Positions 21,783-30,571 of a stretch of DNA of 64,000 nt are shown here, piece after piece. The number at the start of each line of letters is the position of its first letter. Position 1 is the first letter of the stretch. Origin of the DNA: Candidatus Krumholzibacteriota bacterium (GTDB taxonomy: Bacteria > Krumholzibacteriota > Krumholzibacteriia > JACNKJ01); contig JAFGBK010000116.1 of NCBI GenBank assembly GCA_016933175.1, forward strand, positions 53,571 through 117,570, read 5' to 3'. The translations under genes were made by a program, and so were the position numbers. Under the pieces are notes generated by a model. The model was not told the DNA's origin, ran no database searches, and worked only from the letters and a program-made list of their open reading frames with translations.

Positions 21783-22391
21783 TCAGCTCACCTCCGCATC
21801 GGCGGCCAGGGTCCCGCTCTCATCCCCCAGCCGCGCGTCGATCGCGCGGCGCAGGGCCGAGCGGGCGTAGAACAGCCGGCTCATCACCGTGCCCCGCGGA
21901 ATGTCCAGCGCCTCGGCGATCTCCGTGTAGCTAAGGTCGCGGAAGTGGCGCAGCACGATGATCTCTCGATGCTCCGGACTCAGCGTCTGCAGGGCTTCCC
22001 AGACCAGGGACGCACGCTCGCTGGCCACGAGGGCGCGAAAGGGATCCGCCCCGCGGCCCGGCGGGTCCACGCCGCCGTCGCGCTCGCAGACCAGGGGACA
22101 CTCGCCATGCCGACCGCGCTTGGCCATGAAGTTGAAACAGAGGTTGCGCAGGATGCGGTAGAACCAGGGGAAGAAGGGCCGCTCCGCGTCGAAGTGGTCC
22201 ATGTGCCGCAGGGCTCTCAGGAAGGCTTCCTGCACCATGTCGCGCGCGTCCTCCTCGCTGCCCAGGTAGCCCAGCGCGATCCGGGTGGCCTCGCCCGCAT
22301 AGCGTCGCGCGAGACGGGAGAAGGCCTCGCGGTCCCCGTCGCGGGCGCGCAGTAACAGGGCCTTGTCCGGTTCCGCGCCGTCAGACGGCAT
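21783..22391 (-). CDS. ECF-family RNA polymerase sigma factor
   Basis: FSRLARRYAGEATRIALGYLGSEEDARDMVQEAFLRALRHMDHFD; LSPEHREIIVLRHFRDLSYTEIAEALDIPRGTVMSRLFYAR. Confidence 0.93.
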   Translation of the reverse strand: MPSDGAEPDKALLLRARDGDREAFSRLARRYAGEATRIALGYLGSEEDARDMVQEAFLRALRHMDHFDAERPFFPWFYRILRNLCFNFMAKRGRHGECPLVCERDGGVDPPGRGADPFRALVASERASLVWEALQTLSPEHREIIVLRHFRDLSYTEIAEALDIPRGTVMSRLFYARSALRRAIDARLGDESGTLAADAEVS

Positions 22392-22452
22392 GCTCTACCT
22401 CCCGGTGGCTGAATGATTCGGCATCCTAAACCGAAGCGCGCCGGGGAGGCAT

Positions 22453-22480
22453 AAAAAAAGTGGGCTTACGGCGTGCCCAC
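22453..22480 (-). terminator. Rho-independent terminator (AGTGGGC-N9-GCCCACT + T7)
   Basis: Minus-strand hairpin followed by TTTTTTT. Confidence 0.8.
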
Positions 22481-22666
22481 TCCTGGTCGATCTATGCGAA
22501 AGGGGGAATCCTGTCTCTCTCTGGGCACGCGCTATCAAGGCGCGTGCCAGGTGGCCCGCTGCAGGGGCCGAGCAGCGCCAGGGCTTGCCCCGCAAGGGAT
22601 TGAGGGCTTCGCTCCGGGCCGGGCCGGCGCCGGGGCCGTATGGGTCCTGACCACAACGGTGGTCAA
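22481..22666 (-). ncRNA. Candidate structured ncRNA ending at terminator 22453-22480
   Basis: No convincing ORF; perfect hairpins GGCACGCGC-TATCAAG-GCGCGTGCC and TGACCAC-AACG-GTGGTCA, CGCTGC..GCAGCG; weak promoter TTGACC-N18-CATACG (22637-22666). Confidence 0.35.
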
Positions 22667-22696
22667 TGCGCCGTCGAACTGTCTAGAAAAGGGGAA

Positions 22697-22719
22697 GGCC
22701 GCCCCCCGCGGGGGCGGCC
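22697..22719 (-). terminator. HU gene terminator GGCCGCCCCC-GCG-GGGGGCGGCC
   Basis: Perfect 10-bp stem, minus-strand tail TTCCCCTTTTC. Confidence 0.7.
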
Positions 22720-22745
22720 CCGAGTTCGGCGCAGCGGCGGATCGC

Positions 22746-23027
22746 CTAGAGCGTGTTCTTGAGCGTGGCCGCGGGCTTGAAGCCGACGGTCTTGCTGGCC
22801 TTGATCTGGATCTTTGCGCCGGTCTGCGGATTGCGACCCGTGCGGGCCTTGCGACGGCGGACCGTCCAGGTGCCAAAACCGGGATAGGAGAAGCGCTTTT
22901 CCTTCCTGATGGTCTTGCCCATCACGTCGAAGGTGGCGTCGATCACCTCGGCGCAGGCCTTCTTGGTGATGTCGGTCTTGACAGCCTTGGAATTCCACAC
23001 GGTGTCGATCAGCTCAGCCTTGGTCAT
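22746..23027 (-). CDS. HU family DNA-binding protein
   Basis: MTKAELIDTVWNS...KRFSYPGFGTWTVRRRKARTGRNPQTGAKIQIKASKTVGFKPAATLKNTL. Confidence 0.96.
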   Translation of the reverse strand: MTKAELIDTVWNSKAVKTDITKKACAEVIDATFDVMGKTIRKEKRFSYPGFGTWTVRRRKARTGRNPQTGAKIQIKASKTVGFKPAATLKNTL

Positions 23028-23111
23028 GATTCAAACCGCCTTTCCGAGAGTATCCTCTACAGGTCGGGATTGTCCCGCGGTTGTTGTAGGCCAAGGCCGG
23101 AAAGCTGGCAA

Positions 23112-23150
23112 GCAAAATCTGCGCAGAGGCGCTACAAATGAGCCTCTGCG
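23112..23150 (-). terminator. Terminator hairpin CGCAGAGGC-N-GCCTCTGCG with T-rich tail
   Basis: Minus strand CGCAGAGGCTCATTTGTAGCGCCTCTGCGCAGATTTTGC just past the 23171 gene. Confidence 0.6.
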
Positions 23151-23170
23151 AGGGGTCCGCCCTCTCTCGC

Positions 23171-23638
23171 CTAGCCGTCAGGCTGCTTCCCGGTGTTCAG
23201 GCCCGGCAGATCCCCGAAGTCATCGCGTGATTCACGGGGAGTATCGGGATCGGAGAAGAAGACATGACCCCGGTCCACCTGCCACTCCACCAGGCGCGTG
23301 TCGCGGAAGAAAAGATAAATGAGGGTGCGGGGCTGGGGCAGGGGGCCCTCGCGGAATTCGTAGGTCCAGCGCTGCTGGTGCTCGCTCTTGACGCGGTAGA
23401 GAGGCCGCCCCCAGGCCAGGAAGACCTGAGTCGGGTTCATGCCCCGGCGGACCTCGCTGCGATCCATGTTCTCCAGGAAGGGATCGTTCTGGTTGCTGCT
23501 GGCGTACTGGCGGCGGAGCTGTTCGATCTCCGGATCGATGGCCACCGGCGCCCGCAAGGACTGGCGGCAGCCGGTTAGGGCCAGCAGCAGCAGGAGGGGC
23601 AGCAGGTGTCGGATCGCGCGGTGCGTCGAACAGGTCAT
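23171..23638 (-). CDS. Lipoprotein with SmpA/BamE-like segment
   Basis: LLPLLLLLALTGC lipobox; EVRRGMNPTQVFLAWGRPLYRVKSEHQQRWTYEFR. Confidence 0.65.
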   Translation of the reverse strand: MTCSTHRAIRHLLPLLLLLALTGCRQSLRAPVAIDPEIEQLRRQYASSNQNDPFLENMDRSEVRRGMNPTQVFLAWGRPLYRVKSEHQQRWTYEFREGPLPQPRTLIYLFFRDTRLVEWQVDRGHVFFSDPDTPRESRDDFGDLPGLNTGKQPDG

Positions 23639-25008
23639 GGCTTCCCTCCTTCGGCAGGCGAACGGTCAGAGTCTAGACCCTCGCCAGGCAGAAGCAAACC
23701 CAAAGTTTCCGCGCCGCGGCGCAGGCGCTGCGCGGCATCGGCGGCGATCTGCTCGCTGCCCGTTCCCAGCAGGCGCGTCTCGAAGCGATCGCGCCAGCGT
23801 GGGAGCTGCCATTGCTGGCGCAGGAGATCCTGGCACCATCGCAGCAGGTCGCCGCGCCCGCCGCCCGCGGGCCCCTCGCCGCGCCAGTTGCCCTCGTCCA
23901 GGCGCTCGTAGATGTCATCCTTCGCCGTGATGACCTGGTAGCGGGAGAACTCGCCCTTGCGCACGCGATCGATCACGCGCTCCACGCGTTCCGACACGAG
24001 CGCGAGATCGGCGGCCGCGAAACCGCGCACCTGCACCTCCAGCGGTTGCGGGCCCGGTGACGTGTAGTCGTACCAGGCCCCGGCGCTGGCGGCCAGGCCC
24101 GGCGCGACGAAGCCCTCGCGCAGCAACTGGCTGATGACTCCCGCCGTCAGGGCGCAGGCGGCAGCCTGGGGACCGTCGCCGCGCGGGCCGGGATACTGGA
24201 GGACCATCAGGGGCGTCGCCCCTGATGCCCGCTGCTCCAGGCGTCCGGCACCCGGGTGGATCAGGGCAGGAACCGCCGTTGGCGGCGACGGACCGCCGGG
24301 CAGGCGGTCCAGGTCCACCTGCCAGCAGCGGATGAAGTCCTCGGGATCCAAGTCTCCGGCGGCCAGGACCAGGACGGCGCCCGCGTGGTAGCGCGCGTCC
24401 AGCCAGGCGCGCAGGTCCGCCGGCGCGGGCGGGCGCGCGTCCTCGGGCCGCGCCTGGAGCTGACGCCAGCGGTAGGGATGATCGCCGAAGTGGCGCCGGG
24501 CCATGGCGTCACGCAGGGCGACCTCGGGACTGGCGGCCAGGCGTTCCCACTCGGCCTCCTGCTCGCGCCAGGCGCGGTCCAGTTCGGCCTGATCGAAGCG
24601 GCCGGGATGCTGCAAGCGGGACAGCAGATGCCTCAGCACGTCCTCGTGCCCGGCGGCCGGGCCCGCCAGGCAGAGGCTGGCGCCGTCGGGCTCCAGGCTC
24701 GTCGCCCGGGTCCAGCCCCGCGCGCGCAGCCAGGCGTCCAGGGGCTCCCGCCCGGGAGCGCCCTCGAGCACCGAACCCAGGAAAACGCGCGGCGCCAGGG
24801 CCGCCAGGACGGGATTCACGGCCGCATGGGCCGTGCCGGCCGGGAAGGCCACGCCCAGGCAGATCCAGCCGGGGCGGCCCGTGTCCGCGGCCAGAACCCG
24901 CCCGCCGGCCGCCAAATCCAGCTCCTCCCGGGACAGGGCGGCCCGCGCGGCGGTGGAAACGACCAGGATCAGCAACGCCAGGCAGACTCGTGCGTTCCGA
25001 GTCGTCAC
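23635..25008 (-). CDS. Secreted M16-like (insulinase-fold) protein without recognisable HxxEH zinc motif
   Basis: Signal peptide; two-half M16-like organisation (DARYHAGAVLVLAAGDLDPED); no HxxEH. Confidence 0.6.
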   Translation of the reverse strand: MTTRNARVCLALLILVVSTAARAALSREELDLAAGGRVLAADTGRPGWICLGVAFPAGTAHAAVNPVLAALAPRVFLGSVLEGAPGREPLDAWLRARGWTRATSLEPDGASLCLAGPAAGHEDVLRHLLSRLQHPGRFDQAELDRAWREQEAEWERLAASPEVALRDAMARRHFGDHPYRWRQLQARPEDARPPAPADLRAWLDARYHAGAVLVLAAGDLDPEDFIRCWQVDLDRLPGGPSPPTAVPALIHPGAGRLEQRASGATPLMVLQYPGPRGDGPQAAACALTAGVISQLLREGFVAPGLAASAGAWYDYTSPGPQPLEVQVRGFAAADLALVSERVERVIDRVRKGEFSRYQVITAKDDIYERLDEGNWRGEGPAGGGRGDLLRWCQDLLRQQWQLPRWRDRFETRLLGTGSEQIAADAAQRLRRGAETLGLLLPGEGLDSDRSPAEGGKP

Positions 25009-25853
25009 GGGTGGGCCTCCTTCGGTGGGATCGCCCCGGAATCCATGATGTCGGGATCCGGCGCCTCCGGGTGGGCCAGGGCGTCGGCGACCATGTCCAG
25101 GAAGGGCAGCAGCCAGGGCGCCAGCCCGGCGGCTGGTTCGCTCTCGAAGTCGGGCCGGACAGCGCGCAGGGCCAGGTAGTAACCGGCCCCGGCGCGGCGC
25201 ACGGCCGGCTCCAGGTGGAAGCCCTCGCCGTCCCAGCCATGGCGAGCCAGCTGCGTGGCCAGCAGCCGCCCCAGGCGGCCGTTGCCGTCGGTGAAGGGGT
25301 GGACGGACTGGAACTCGTAGTGGAAGCGACCGGCGGCGAGGAAGGGATCCTCGCCGGCGGACAGGTCCTCCCGCGCCCGCGCCAGCAGGGCCTCCATCAG
25401 CTCCGGCACGCGCAGGGGATGGGGCGGCGTGAAGACGGGCCGCCCGGCTCCGGAGCCGGACTCACGCACGATGCGGACCTCGCGCCGGCGCCAGACGCCC
25501 ACATCGGCCGAGAGACCGCCCATGAGCAGACCGTGCAGGTGCCGGAGAGCCCGCGGGCTCCACTCCCAGCCGGCGCCGGCGCTCTCGAGGAAGTCCTGGG
25601 CGCGCCGGCAGCCCAGCAGCTCGCGCTCCGGGCGCCCCGGGCGGGCGGGCGCCGGCCCGGCCAGGAGCCGCCAGGCCCGGGGCCAGGACAGGGGATTCCC
25701 CTCGATGCCCGCGTTGCACCAGGCCGCGTAGCCACCGCGTCGCTCACGTTCCGCGGCATCGGACGGCGGGCGCCAGACCGCGCGCAGGGCGGCCAGGTGC
25801 TCCAGGCGCCCGCGCAGGCCCTCGCCGCCCCTGTCTGAACCGGCAGCCTCCAT
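25005..25853 (-). CDS. Fic family protein (putative AMPylase)
   Basis: HPFTDGNGRLGR Fic motif; N-terminal GIEGNPLSW inhibitory-helix-like (S/T)xxxE(G/N) segment. Confidence 0.92.
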   Translation of the reverse strand: MEAAGSDRGGEGLRGRLEHLAALRAVWRPPSDAAERERRGGYAAWCNAGIEGNPLSWPRAWRLLAGPAPARPGRPERELLGCRRAQDFLESAGAGWEWSPRALRHLHGLLMGGLSADVGVWRRREVRIVRESGSGAGRPVFTPPHPLRVPELMEALLARAREDLSAGEDPFLAAGRFHYEFQSVHPFTDGNGRLGRLLATQLARHGWDGEGFHLEPAVRRAGAGYYLALRAVRPDFESEPAAGLAPWLLPFLDMVADALAHPEAPDPDIMDSGAIPPKEAHP

Positions 25854-25979
25854 CACGCGTCCTTCCGTCGCGCGCCAGAAATGGGCGGGAACTTTCCGCC
25901 CCGCCGTGGGTATGCCGACCTGCAACCCCCAGAACGAGGCCCCCAAGAGACCCCCGGGTGGAATTCGAGGCACCGCCCG

Positions 25980-26017
25980 GGGGTCGGCTTGCAAGCCGAC
26001 CCCGATTACGATATAGT
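25980..26017 (+). promoter_or_regulatory. carD-like gene promoter TTGCAA-N17-TATAGT with perfect 24-bp palindrome GGGGTCGGCTTGCAAGCCGACCCC (25980-26003) over the -35
   Basis: Palindrome read directly; -35 TTGCAA at 25989-25994 is its centre; -10 at 26012-26017. Confidence 0.5.
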
Positions 26018-26047
26018 AGGCAGCCTGACGAAACCAGGAGAAGCCCA

Positions 26048-26533
26048 ATGGATTTCGCCAAGGGGGAATTTGTCGTCTATCCGCGCTACGGAGTGGGGCG
26101 GGTCCTGGGCGTGGCCAAGAAGAGGTTCGCCGACCAGTCGGAACGCTGTCTCGGCATCCAGTTCGACCATCAGAACCTGACTCTTTACCTGCCCGTGCAT
26201 CGCCTGGACAAGGTGCGGCTACGCAAGGTGATGTCCGGCGGGATCGTACGGCGGGTGATGGAGGCCCTCAAGTCACGCGCACGTTACGATCCCAAGCAGA
26301 GCCACAAGGACCGGCTCAAGGACTACCAGGCCAAGTTCAACACCGGTGATCCGATCCTCATGGCCGAGGTGGCCCGCGACCTGGCGCGCCTGTCAAAGCG
26401 GCAGGAGCTGACCATGGAGGAGGAGAGCCTCTGCCGGGAATCCATCACCCTCCTAGCCCGCGAGATCGCCATCCGACGCGACAAGGAGACCGCCGAGGTC
26501 CGCGCGGACATGGAGCAGCTCCTCTACCGCTGA
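26048..26533 (+). CDS. CarD/CdnL-family transcriptional regulator
   Basis: FAKGEFVVYPRYGVGRVLGVAKK...LTLYLPVHRLDKVRLRKVMS...; AGGAG before ATG. Confidence 0.88.
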   Translation: MDFAKGEFVVYPRYGVGRVLGVAKKRFADQSERCLGIQFDHQNLTLYLPVHRLDKVRLRKVMSGGIVRRVMEALKSRARYDPKQSHKDRLKDYQAKFNTGDPILMAEVARDLARLSKRQELTMEEESLCRESITLLAREIAIRRDKETAEVRADMEQLLYR

Positions 26534-26540
26534 CGCACCC

Positions 26541-27812
26541 TCAGCCCGACATCTCGCCACCGGACCGCTTGCCGCCACCGTCCAGGGCCTCGGCCCAGAG
26601 TTCGGCGGGGTGGCGCACGGCCACCGGGAGGTCCGCCTCCCGAACGGCTTTCTCCCACTGGAGGCGGCAGCCCGTGTTGGCCGTCAGCAGCTCCTTGGCG
26701 CCCGTGGCGCGCAATTCCGCCAGTTTCTCGCCGATCATGGCCGACGACAGGGCGCGCTGGCGCAGGAAGTAGGTGCCGCCGGCGCCGCAGCATCGCTCCG
26801 GATGGTCCATCTCGACGCGCTCGAGCCCCGCGACGGCGTCCAGCAGGGCCCGCGGCCCGGCGGCAATGCCCTGGGCGTGGATTGCGTGGCAGGGATCGTC
26901 GTAGGCAACGCGGCGGGGGCGATCCAGGCCCGGCGCGGCAGCCAGGACCGCGGGATCGAGAACCTCGCTGAGGTCCCGCACCCGTTCGCTGAAGCGGCGC
27001 GCCCGCGCGGCCCACGCGGGGTCGTCCGCCAGCCATCGGGCGTACTCCTTCAGGGCCGCCCCGCAGCCCGCCGTCTGGGTCACGATGAGGCCCGGCCGGG
27101 TCTCGAAGGCGGCGATGTTGCGCCGCGCCAGATCGCGGGCGACCTCGGCGCGGCCCAGGTGCTGGTGGATGGCGCCGCAGCAGGCCCAGCCGCCGATCAA
27201 GTCGTAGCCCCCATGAGCGTCCAGGAGTCGCAGGGCGGCGCGCTCCTCGGCCCGGTGGAGCAGGCCGCTCACGCAGCCCGGAAAGAAGAGATGGGGCGCT
27301 CCGGGCCGGGGCGGAGGCGCCGCCGGCCCGCGGGGAAGACGGCGGGGAATCCAGCGCAGGCCCACCAGCCACTGCAGGCCGGGCAGACGGTGGAGGCCCA
27401 GCCACAGGGGCAGCTCCAGCAGACGCAGGACGCCGAGCACTGCCAGCAGGGGCCGCCAGCGGCGCAGGCGGGCGGGCCGGGTGAGAAGGCCGTCCAGGAT
27501 CCAGGCCTCCAGGCGGCGGGCGATGGGCCCGGCCCGGCGGTTGGCGGCCAGACGCACCTGGGCCCGGTCGAGCAGGGATCCGTAGGGCACGCCGGCCGGG
27601 CAGCAGGCCTGGCAGGCCAGGCAACCCACGCACTCGCGCAGGTAGCGGTCCCAGACGCCACGGTCCGGATCGCCGGCTTCCAGAAGGTCCATCAGGCGCA
27701 GGCGACCGCGCGGGCCCGAGCCCTCGTCGCGGCGCAGGTGGTAGGTCGGGCAGACCTCGAGGCAGAGGCCGCAGACCACGCATTCCCGGGTATCGAAGCG
27801 GGGCTCAGCCAA
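26541..27812 (-). CDS. glcF: Glycolate oxidase iron-sulfur subunit-like (two CCG domains); probable TTG start
   Basis: CVVCGLCLEVCPTYHLRRDEGSGPRGRL, CVGCLACQACCPAGVPYG, CCGAGGTYFL, HPERCCG. Confidence 0.85.
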   Translation of the reverse strand: MAEPRFDTRECVVCGLCLEVCPTYHLRRDEGSGPRGRLRLMDLLEAGDPDRGVWDRYLRECVGCLACQACCPAGVPYGSLLDRAQVRLAANRRAGPIARRLEAWILDGLLTRPARLRRWRPLLAVLGVLRLLELPLWLGLHRLPGLQWLVGLRWIPRRLPRGPAAPPPRPGAPHLFFPGCVSGLLHRAEERAALRLLDAHGGYDLIGGWACCGAIHQHLGRAEVARDLARRNIAAFETRPGLIVTQTAGCGAALKEYARWLADDPAWAARARRFSERVRDLSEVLDPAVLAAAPGLDRPRRVAYDDPCHAIHAQGIAAGPRALLDAVAGLERVEMDHPERCCGAGGTYFLRQRALSSAMIGEKLAELRATGAKELLTANTGCRLQWEKAVREADLPVAVRHPAELWAEALDGGGKRSGGEMSG

Positions 27813-30414
27813 GGAGCCACCTCCCGGGCGCCAGGCGGCCCTCCGGATCCATGGCGTGGAGGACCCGTTCCAGCCAGGGGCGACCGGCCAGGCCACGGAA
27901 ACGGCTGGGCCCCTCGGCCCCCTGAGTGTTGAGGACGGCGCAGCGCTCCAGGGCGCGACCGCCGGTCAGGGGGCCGGGGCTGAGCCAGTCGCCATCCTCG
28001 CCCGCCAGGCGCAGGCGCAGCCCGGCCAGGTCCAGGACCCAGCGCTCCCCCAGGTAGGGCAGGCAGTCCAGCAGGCGCCGCGGGCCCGCCCGCAGCTCCC
28101 GCAGGACCCGGGGCTGTCCGGGGCGTGGCGGCCGGGGAAAGTCGCGCAGGGTTTCGAGCCAGGGGCCCGCCCGGTCCTCCTCGGCGGCCACCTCGGCGGG
28201 CGCGAGTCCGGCGCGGGACAGGCGGTCCCGGGCCCCGCGGTCCGCGGCGTCCACGGTGACCGCGTCGCCCTCCAGGCGCAGGCCCACGCGCCAGGCGCGC
28301 GGCAGGCCGGGCAGGTCCAGGCCAGGCGGGGCCAGGATCACGCCGGCCGGATCGTCCAGCTCCGCGTACACGCGGAAGGCCGCGGCCTGGGCCGCCTCGC
28401 GGTCGGTGTAGGCCAGCAGCAGCAGGCGTCGCACCTCGGGCAGGGGCCGCGTGCGCAGCGTCAGGCGCGTGAGGACGGCCAGGGCGCCCCGGCTGCCGGC
28501 CAGCAGGCGCGGCAGGTCGTAGCCGGTGACGTTCTTGACCACGCGGCCGCCGGCCCGGAAGGCCTCGCCGTGGGCCAGCAGGCCGGCCAGGCCCAGGAGC
28601 CGATCGCGGGGGCTGCGCTGCCCCGCGCGGAAGGGCCAGGACTCGTCGCTGGCCACCACCCCGCCGACGCTGCGCCGGTCGGGGAAGGACACCTCCCAGT
28701 CCAGCTCCTGCCCGGCCTCGGCCAGGGCGGCCTGCAGCTCGCTCCAGGGCGTGCCCGCCCGGACGGTGACCGTGAAGTCCGCCCGGGCGTGTTCCAGGAT
28801 CCCCTGCAGGGAGGCCAGGGAGACGATGTCGTGCACGGGCCCCGGCAGCTCGGGCAGCTCCTCGCGCAGGCGTGCGCCGCTTGCCAGCAGCAGGCGCCCC
28901 CGCCCGGCCTCGTCGGCCAGGAGCTCCGCCAGCTCGCCCTCGCGGCCAGGGCGGTGGAAGCGCGGGTCCTCCTCGGCCGTGGGCCGCGCCGGCCCCTCCA
29001 GCACGTGCAGGAAGCGTCCCGGCGCCGGCGCGTCGGCGGCCGGGAAGATCTTCCCCGGGTTGAAGCGCCCCTGGGGATCCAGGGCGGCCTTGAGGGCGAG
29101 CTGGGGATGGCGGTCGGCCGCGGACAGGGCCAGGGGCAGCCAGGCCGACTTCTCCAGGCCGATGCCGTGCTCGCCGCTGAGCGTGCCCCCCAGCTCCACG
29201 GCCAGGCGCATGATCCCCTCGGTGGCCAGGTGCAGGCGGCGGCGCTGATCGGGATCGTCGCGGTCGTATCCGATGTTGGGATGCAGGTTGCCGTCGCCGG
29301 CGTGGAAGGTGTTGGCCACGGGCAGATCCTGGGCGCGGACGATCTCCACCACGCGGCGCACGGCCTCGGGCAGGCGGCTGATGGGCACGCAGATGTCCTG
29401 CACGCTGATGTCGCGGTAGAGCCGCCCCAGCGCGCCGAAGGCGCCCTTGCGCCCCCGCCAGAGCAGCAGCCGGGTCTCTGGGCTCTCGGCCTCCTCGACA
29501 CGGAGGGCGCCGTGGCCGCCCAGGTGCTCGCGCAGGGTCCGCCGGCCGGCCGCCACCGCCGCGGGCGGCCCTTCCAGCTCCAGGAGGACCACCGCCTCGG
29601 CGTTCTCCGGCCAGCCCGCGTGGAAGACCGAGGCCTCCACGGCCCGGATGGCCTCGGCGTCCAGGATCTCCACGGCCGCCGGCCGCAGGCCCGCCTCCAG
29701 CAGCTCGCTGACGGCCGCGCAGGCCGCCTCCAGCCCGGCGAAGGGCGCCAGCAGCGTGGCCACCGCCTCGGGCAGGGGCACCAGGCGCAGGCCCATGGCC
29801 GTCACCAGGGCCAGCGTGCCCTCGCTGCCCGCCAGCAGCCCCACGGCGTCCAGCGGATCGCCGCCGGGCCAGTCGCCGCCCAGGTGGTGGATCTCGCCGG
29901 CGTCGTCCACGATCTCCAGCCCCAGCAGGTGCTGGGTGGTGACGCCGCTGCGGAAGCAGTGGGGTCCACCGGCGTTCTCGGCCAGGTTGCCGCCGAGGGT
30001 GGACACCGTCTGGCTGCTGGGGTCCGGCGCGAAGCGCAGGCCGTGGGGCGCGGCGGCCTCCTGCAGCTCGCGGTTGACGAGTCCGGGCTCCACCCAGGCC
30101 TGGCGCGCCGCCGGATCGAGGGACAGGATGCGCCGCATGCGCGTGAAGGAGACGACCCAGCTCCCCTGGGCGGGCACGGCGCCCCCCGACAGCCCCGTGC
30201 CGGCGCCGCGGGCCGTCAGGGGCACGCCCATCTCGCGGGCCAGGCGGACGACGGCGGCCGTCTGCTCCGCGCTGCGGGGAAGGAGGACAACCTCGGGCGT
30301 GCGGCGGGCCAGGCGCTGGCTGTCGCCGTCGTAGAGCAGGCGCTCGACGCGCCCGGCGAGGACGTCGGCGGGATCCAGGATGGCGTGCAGCCGGCTCAGC
30401 AGTCGTCGGTCCAC
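27805..30414 (-). CDS. FAD-linked oxidase: GlcD-GlcE-like fusion protein
   Basis: N-half LTARGAGTGLSGGAVP..PDPSSQTVSTLGGNLAENAGGPHCFRSGVT (GlcD); C-half TVTVRAGTPWSELQAALAEAGQELDWEVSFPDRRSVGGVVAS..RAGGRVVKNVTGYDLPRLLAGSRGALAVLTRLTLR (GlcE); no stop between. Confidence 0.85.
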   Translation of the reverse strand: MDRRLLSRLHAILDPADVLAGRVERLLYDGDSQRLARRTPEVVLLPRSAEQTAAVVRLAREMGVPLTARGAGTGLSGGAVPAQGSWVVSFTRMRRILSLDPAARQAWVEPGLVNRELQEAAAPHGLRFAPDPSSQTVSTLGGNLAENAGGPHCFRSGVTTQHLLGLEIVDDAGEIHHLGGDWPGGDPLDAVGLLAGSEGTLALVTAMGLRLVPLPEAVATLLAPFAGLEAACAAVSELLEAGLRPAAVEILDAEAIRAVEASVFHAGWPENAEAVVLLELEGPPAAVAAGRRTLREHLGGHGALRVEEAESPETRLLLWRGRKGAFGALGRLYRDISVQDICVPISRLPEAVRRVVEIVRAQDLPVANTFHAGDGNLHPNIGYDRDDPDQRRRLHLATEGIMRLAVELGGTLSGEHGIGLEKSAWLPLALSAADRHPQLALKAALDPQGRFNPGKIFPAADAPAPGRFLHVLEGPARPTAEEDPRFHRPGREGELAELLADEAGRGRLLLASGARLREELPELPGPVHDIVSLASLQGILEHARADFTVTVRAGTPWSELQAALAEAGQELDWEVSFPDRRSVGGVVASDESWPFRAGQRSPRDRLLGLAGLLAHGEAFRAGGRVVKNVTGYDLPRLLAGSRGALAVLTRLTLRTRPLPEVRRLLLLAYTDREAAQAAAFRVYAELDDPAGVILAPPGLDLPGLPRAWRVGLRLEGDAVTVDAADRGARDRLSRAGLAPAEVAAEEDRAGPWLETLRDFPRPPRPGQPRVLRELRAGPRRLLDCLPYLGERWVLDLAGLRLRLAGEDGDWLSPGPLTGGRALERCAVLNTQGAEGPSRFRGLAGRPWLERVLHAMDPEGRLAPGRWLLG

Positions 30415-30462
30415 GGGCCTGCCTCGTGTGGGCGCCGCCGGGCGCGGCGCGGTCGCTCTCTC

Positions 30463-30492
30463 TGAATAATGACACCGGCCACCCGCGGTCAA
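30463..30492 (-). promoter_or_regulatory. Putative promoter TTGACC-N18-TATTCA for the glc operon
   Basis: Divergent intergenic region. Confidence 0.4.
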
Positions 30493-30506
30493 TCGGAATG
30501 GGCGCC

Positions 30507-30536
30507 TTGCCGGCCGACACGCGCGACCTTTATTGT
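30507..30536 (+). promoter_or_regulatory. Putative promoter TTGCCG-N18-TATTGT for lpd-lipA
   Basis: 36 bp upstream of lpd ATG. Confidence 0.35.
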
Positions 30537-30571
30537 GGACGGCGTCGCCTTTCATCTGCCAGGAGGTGCTC

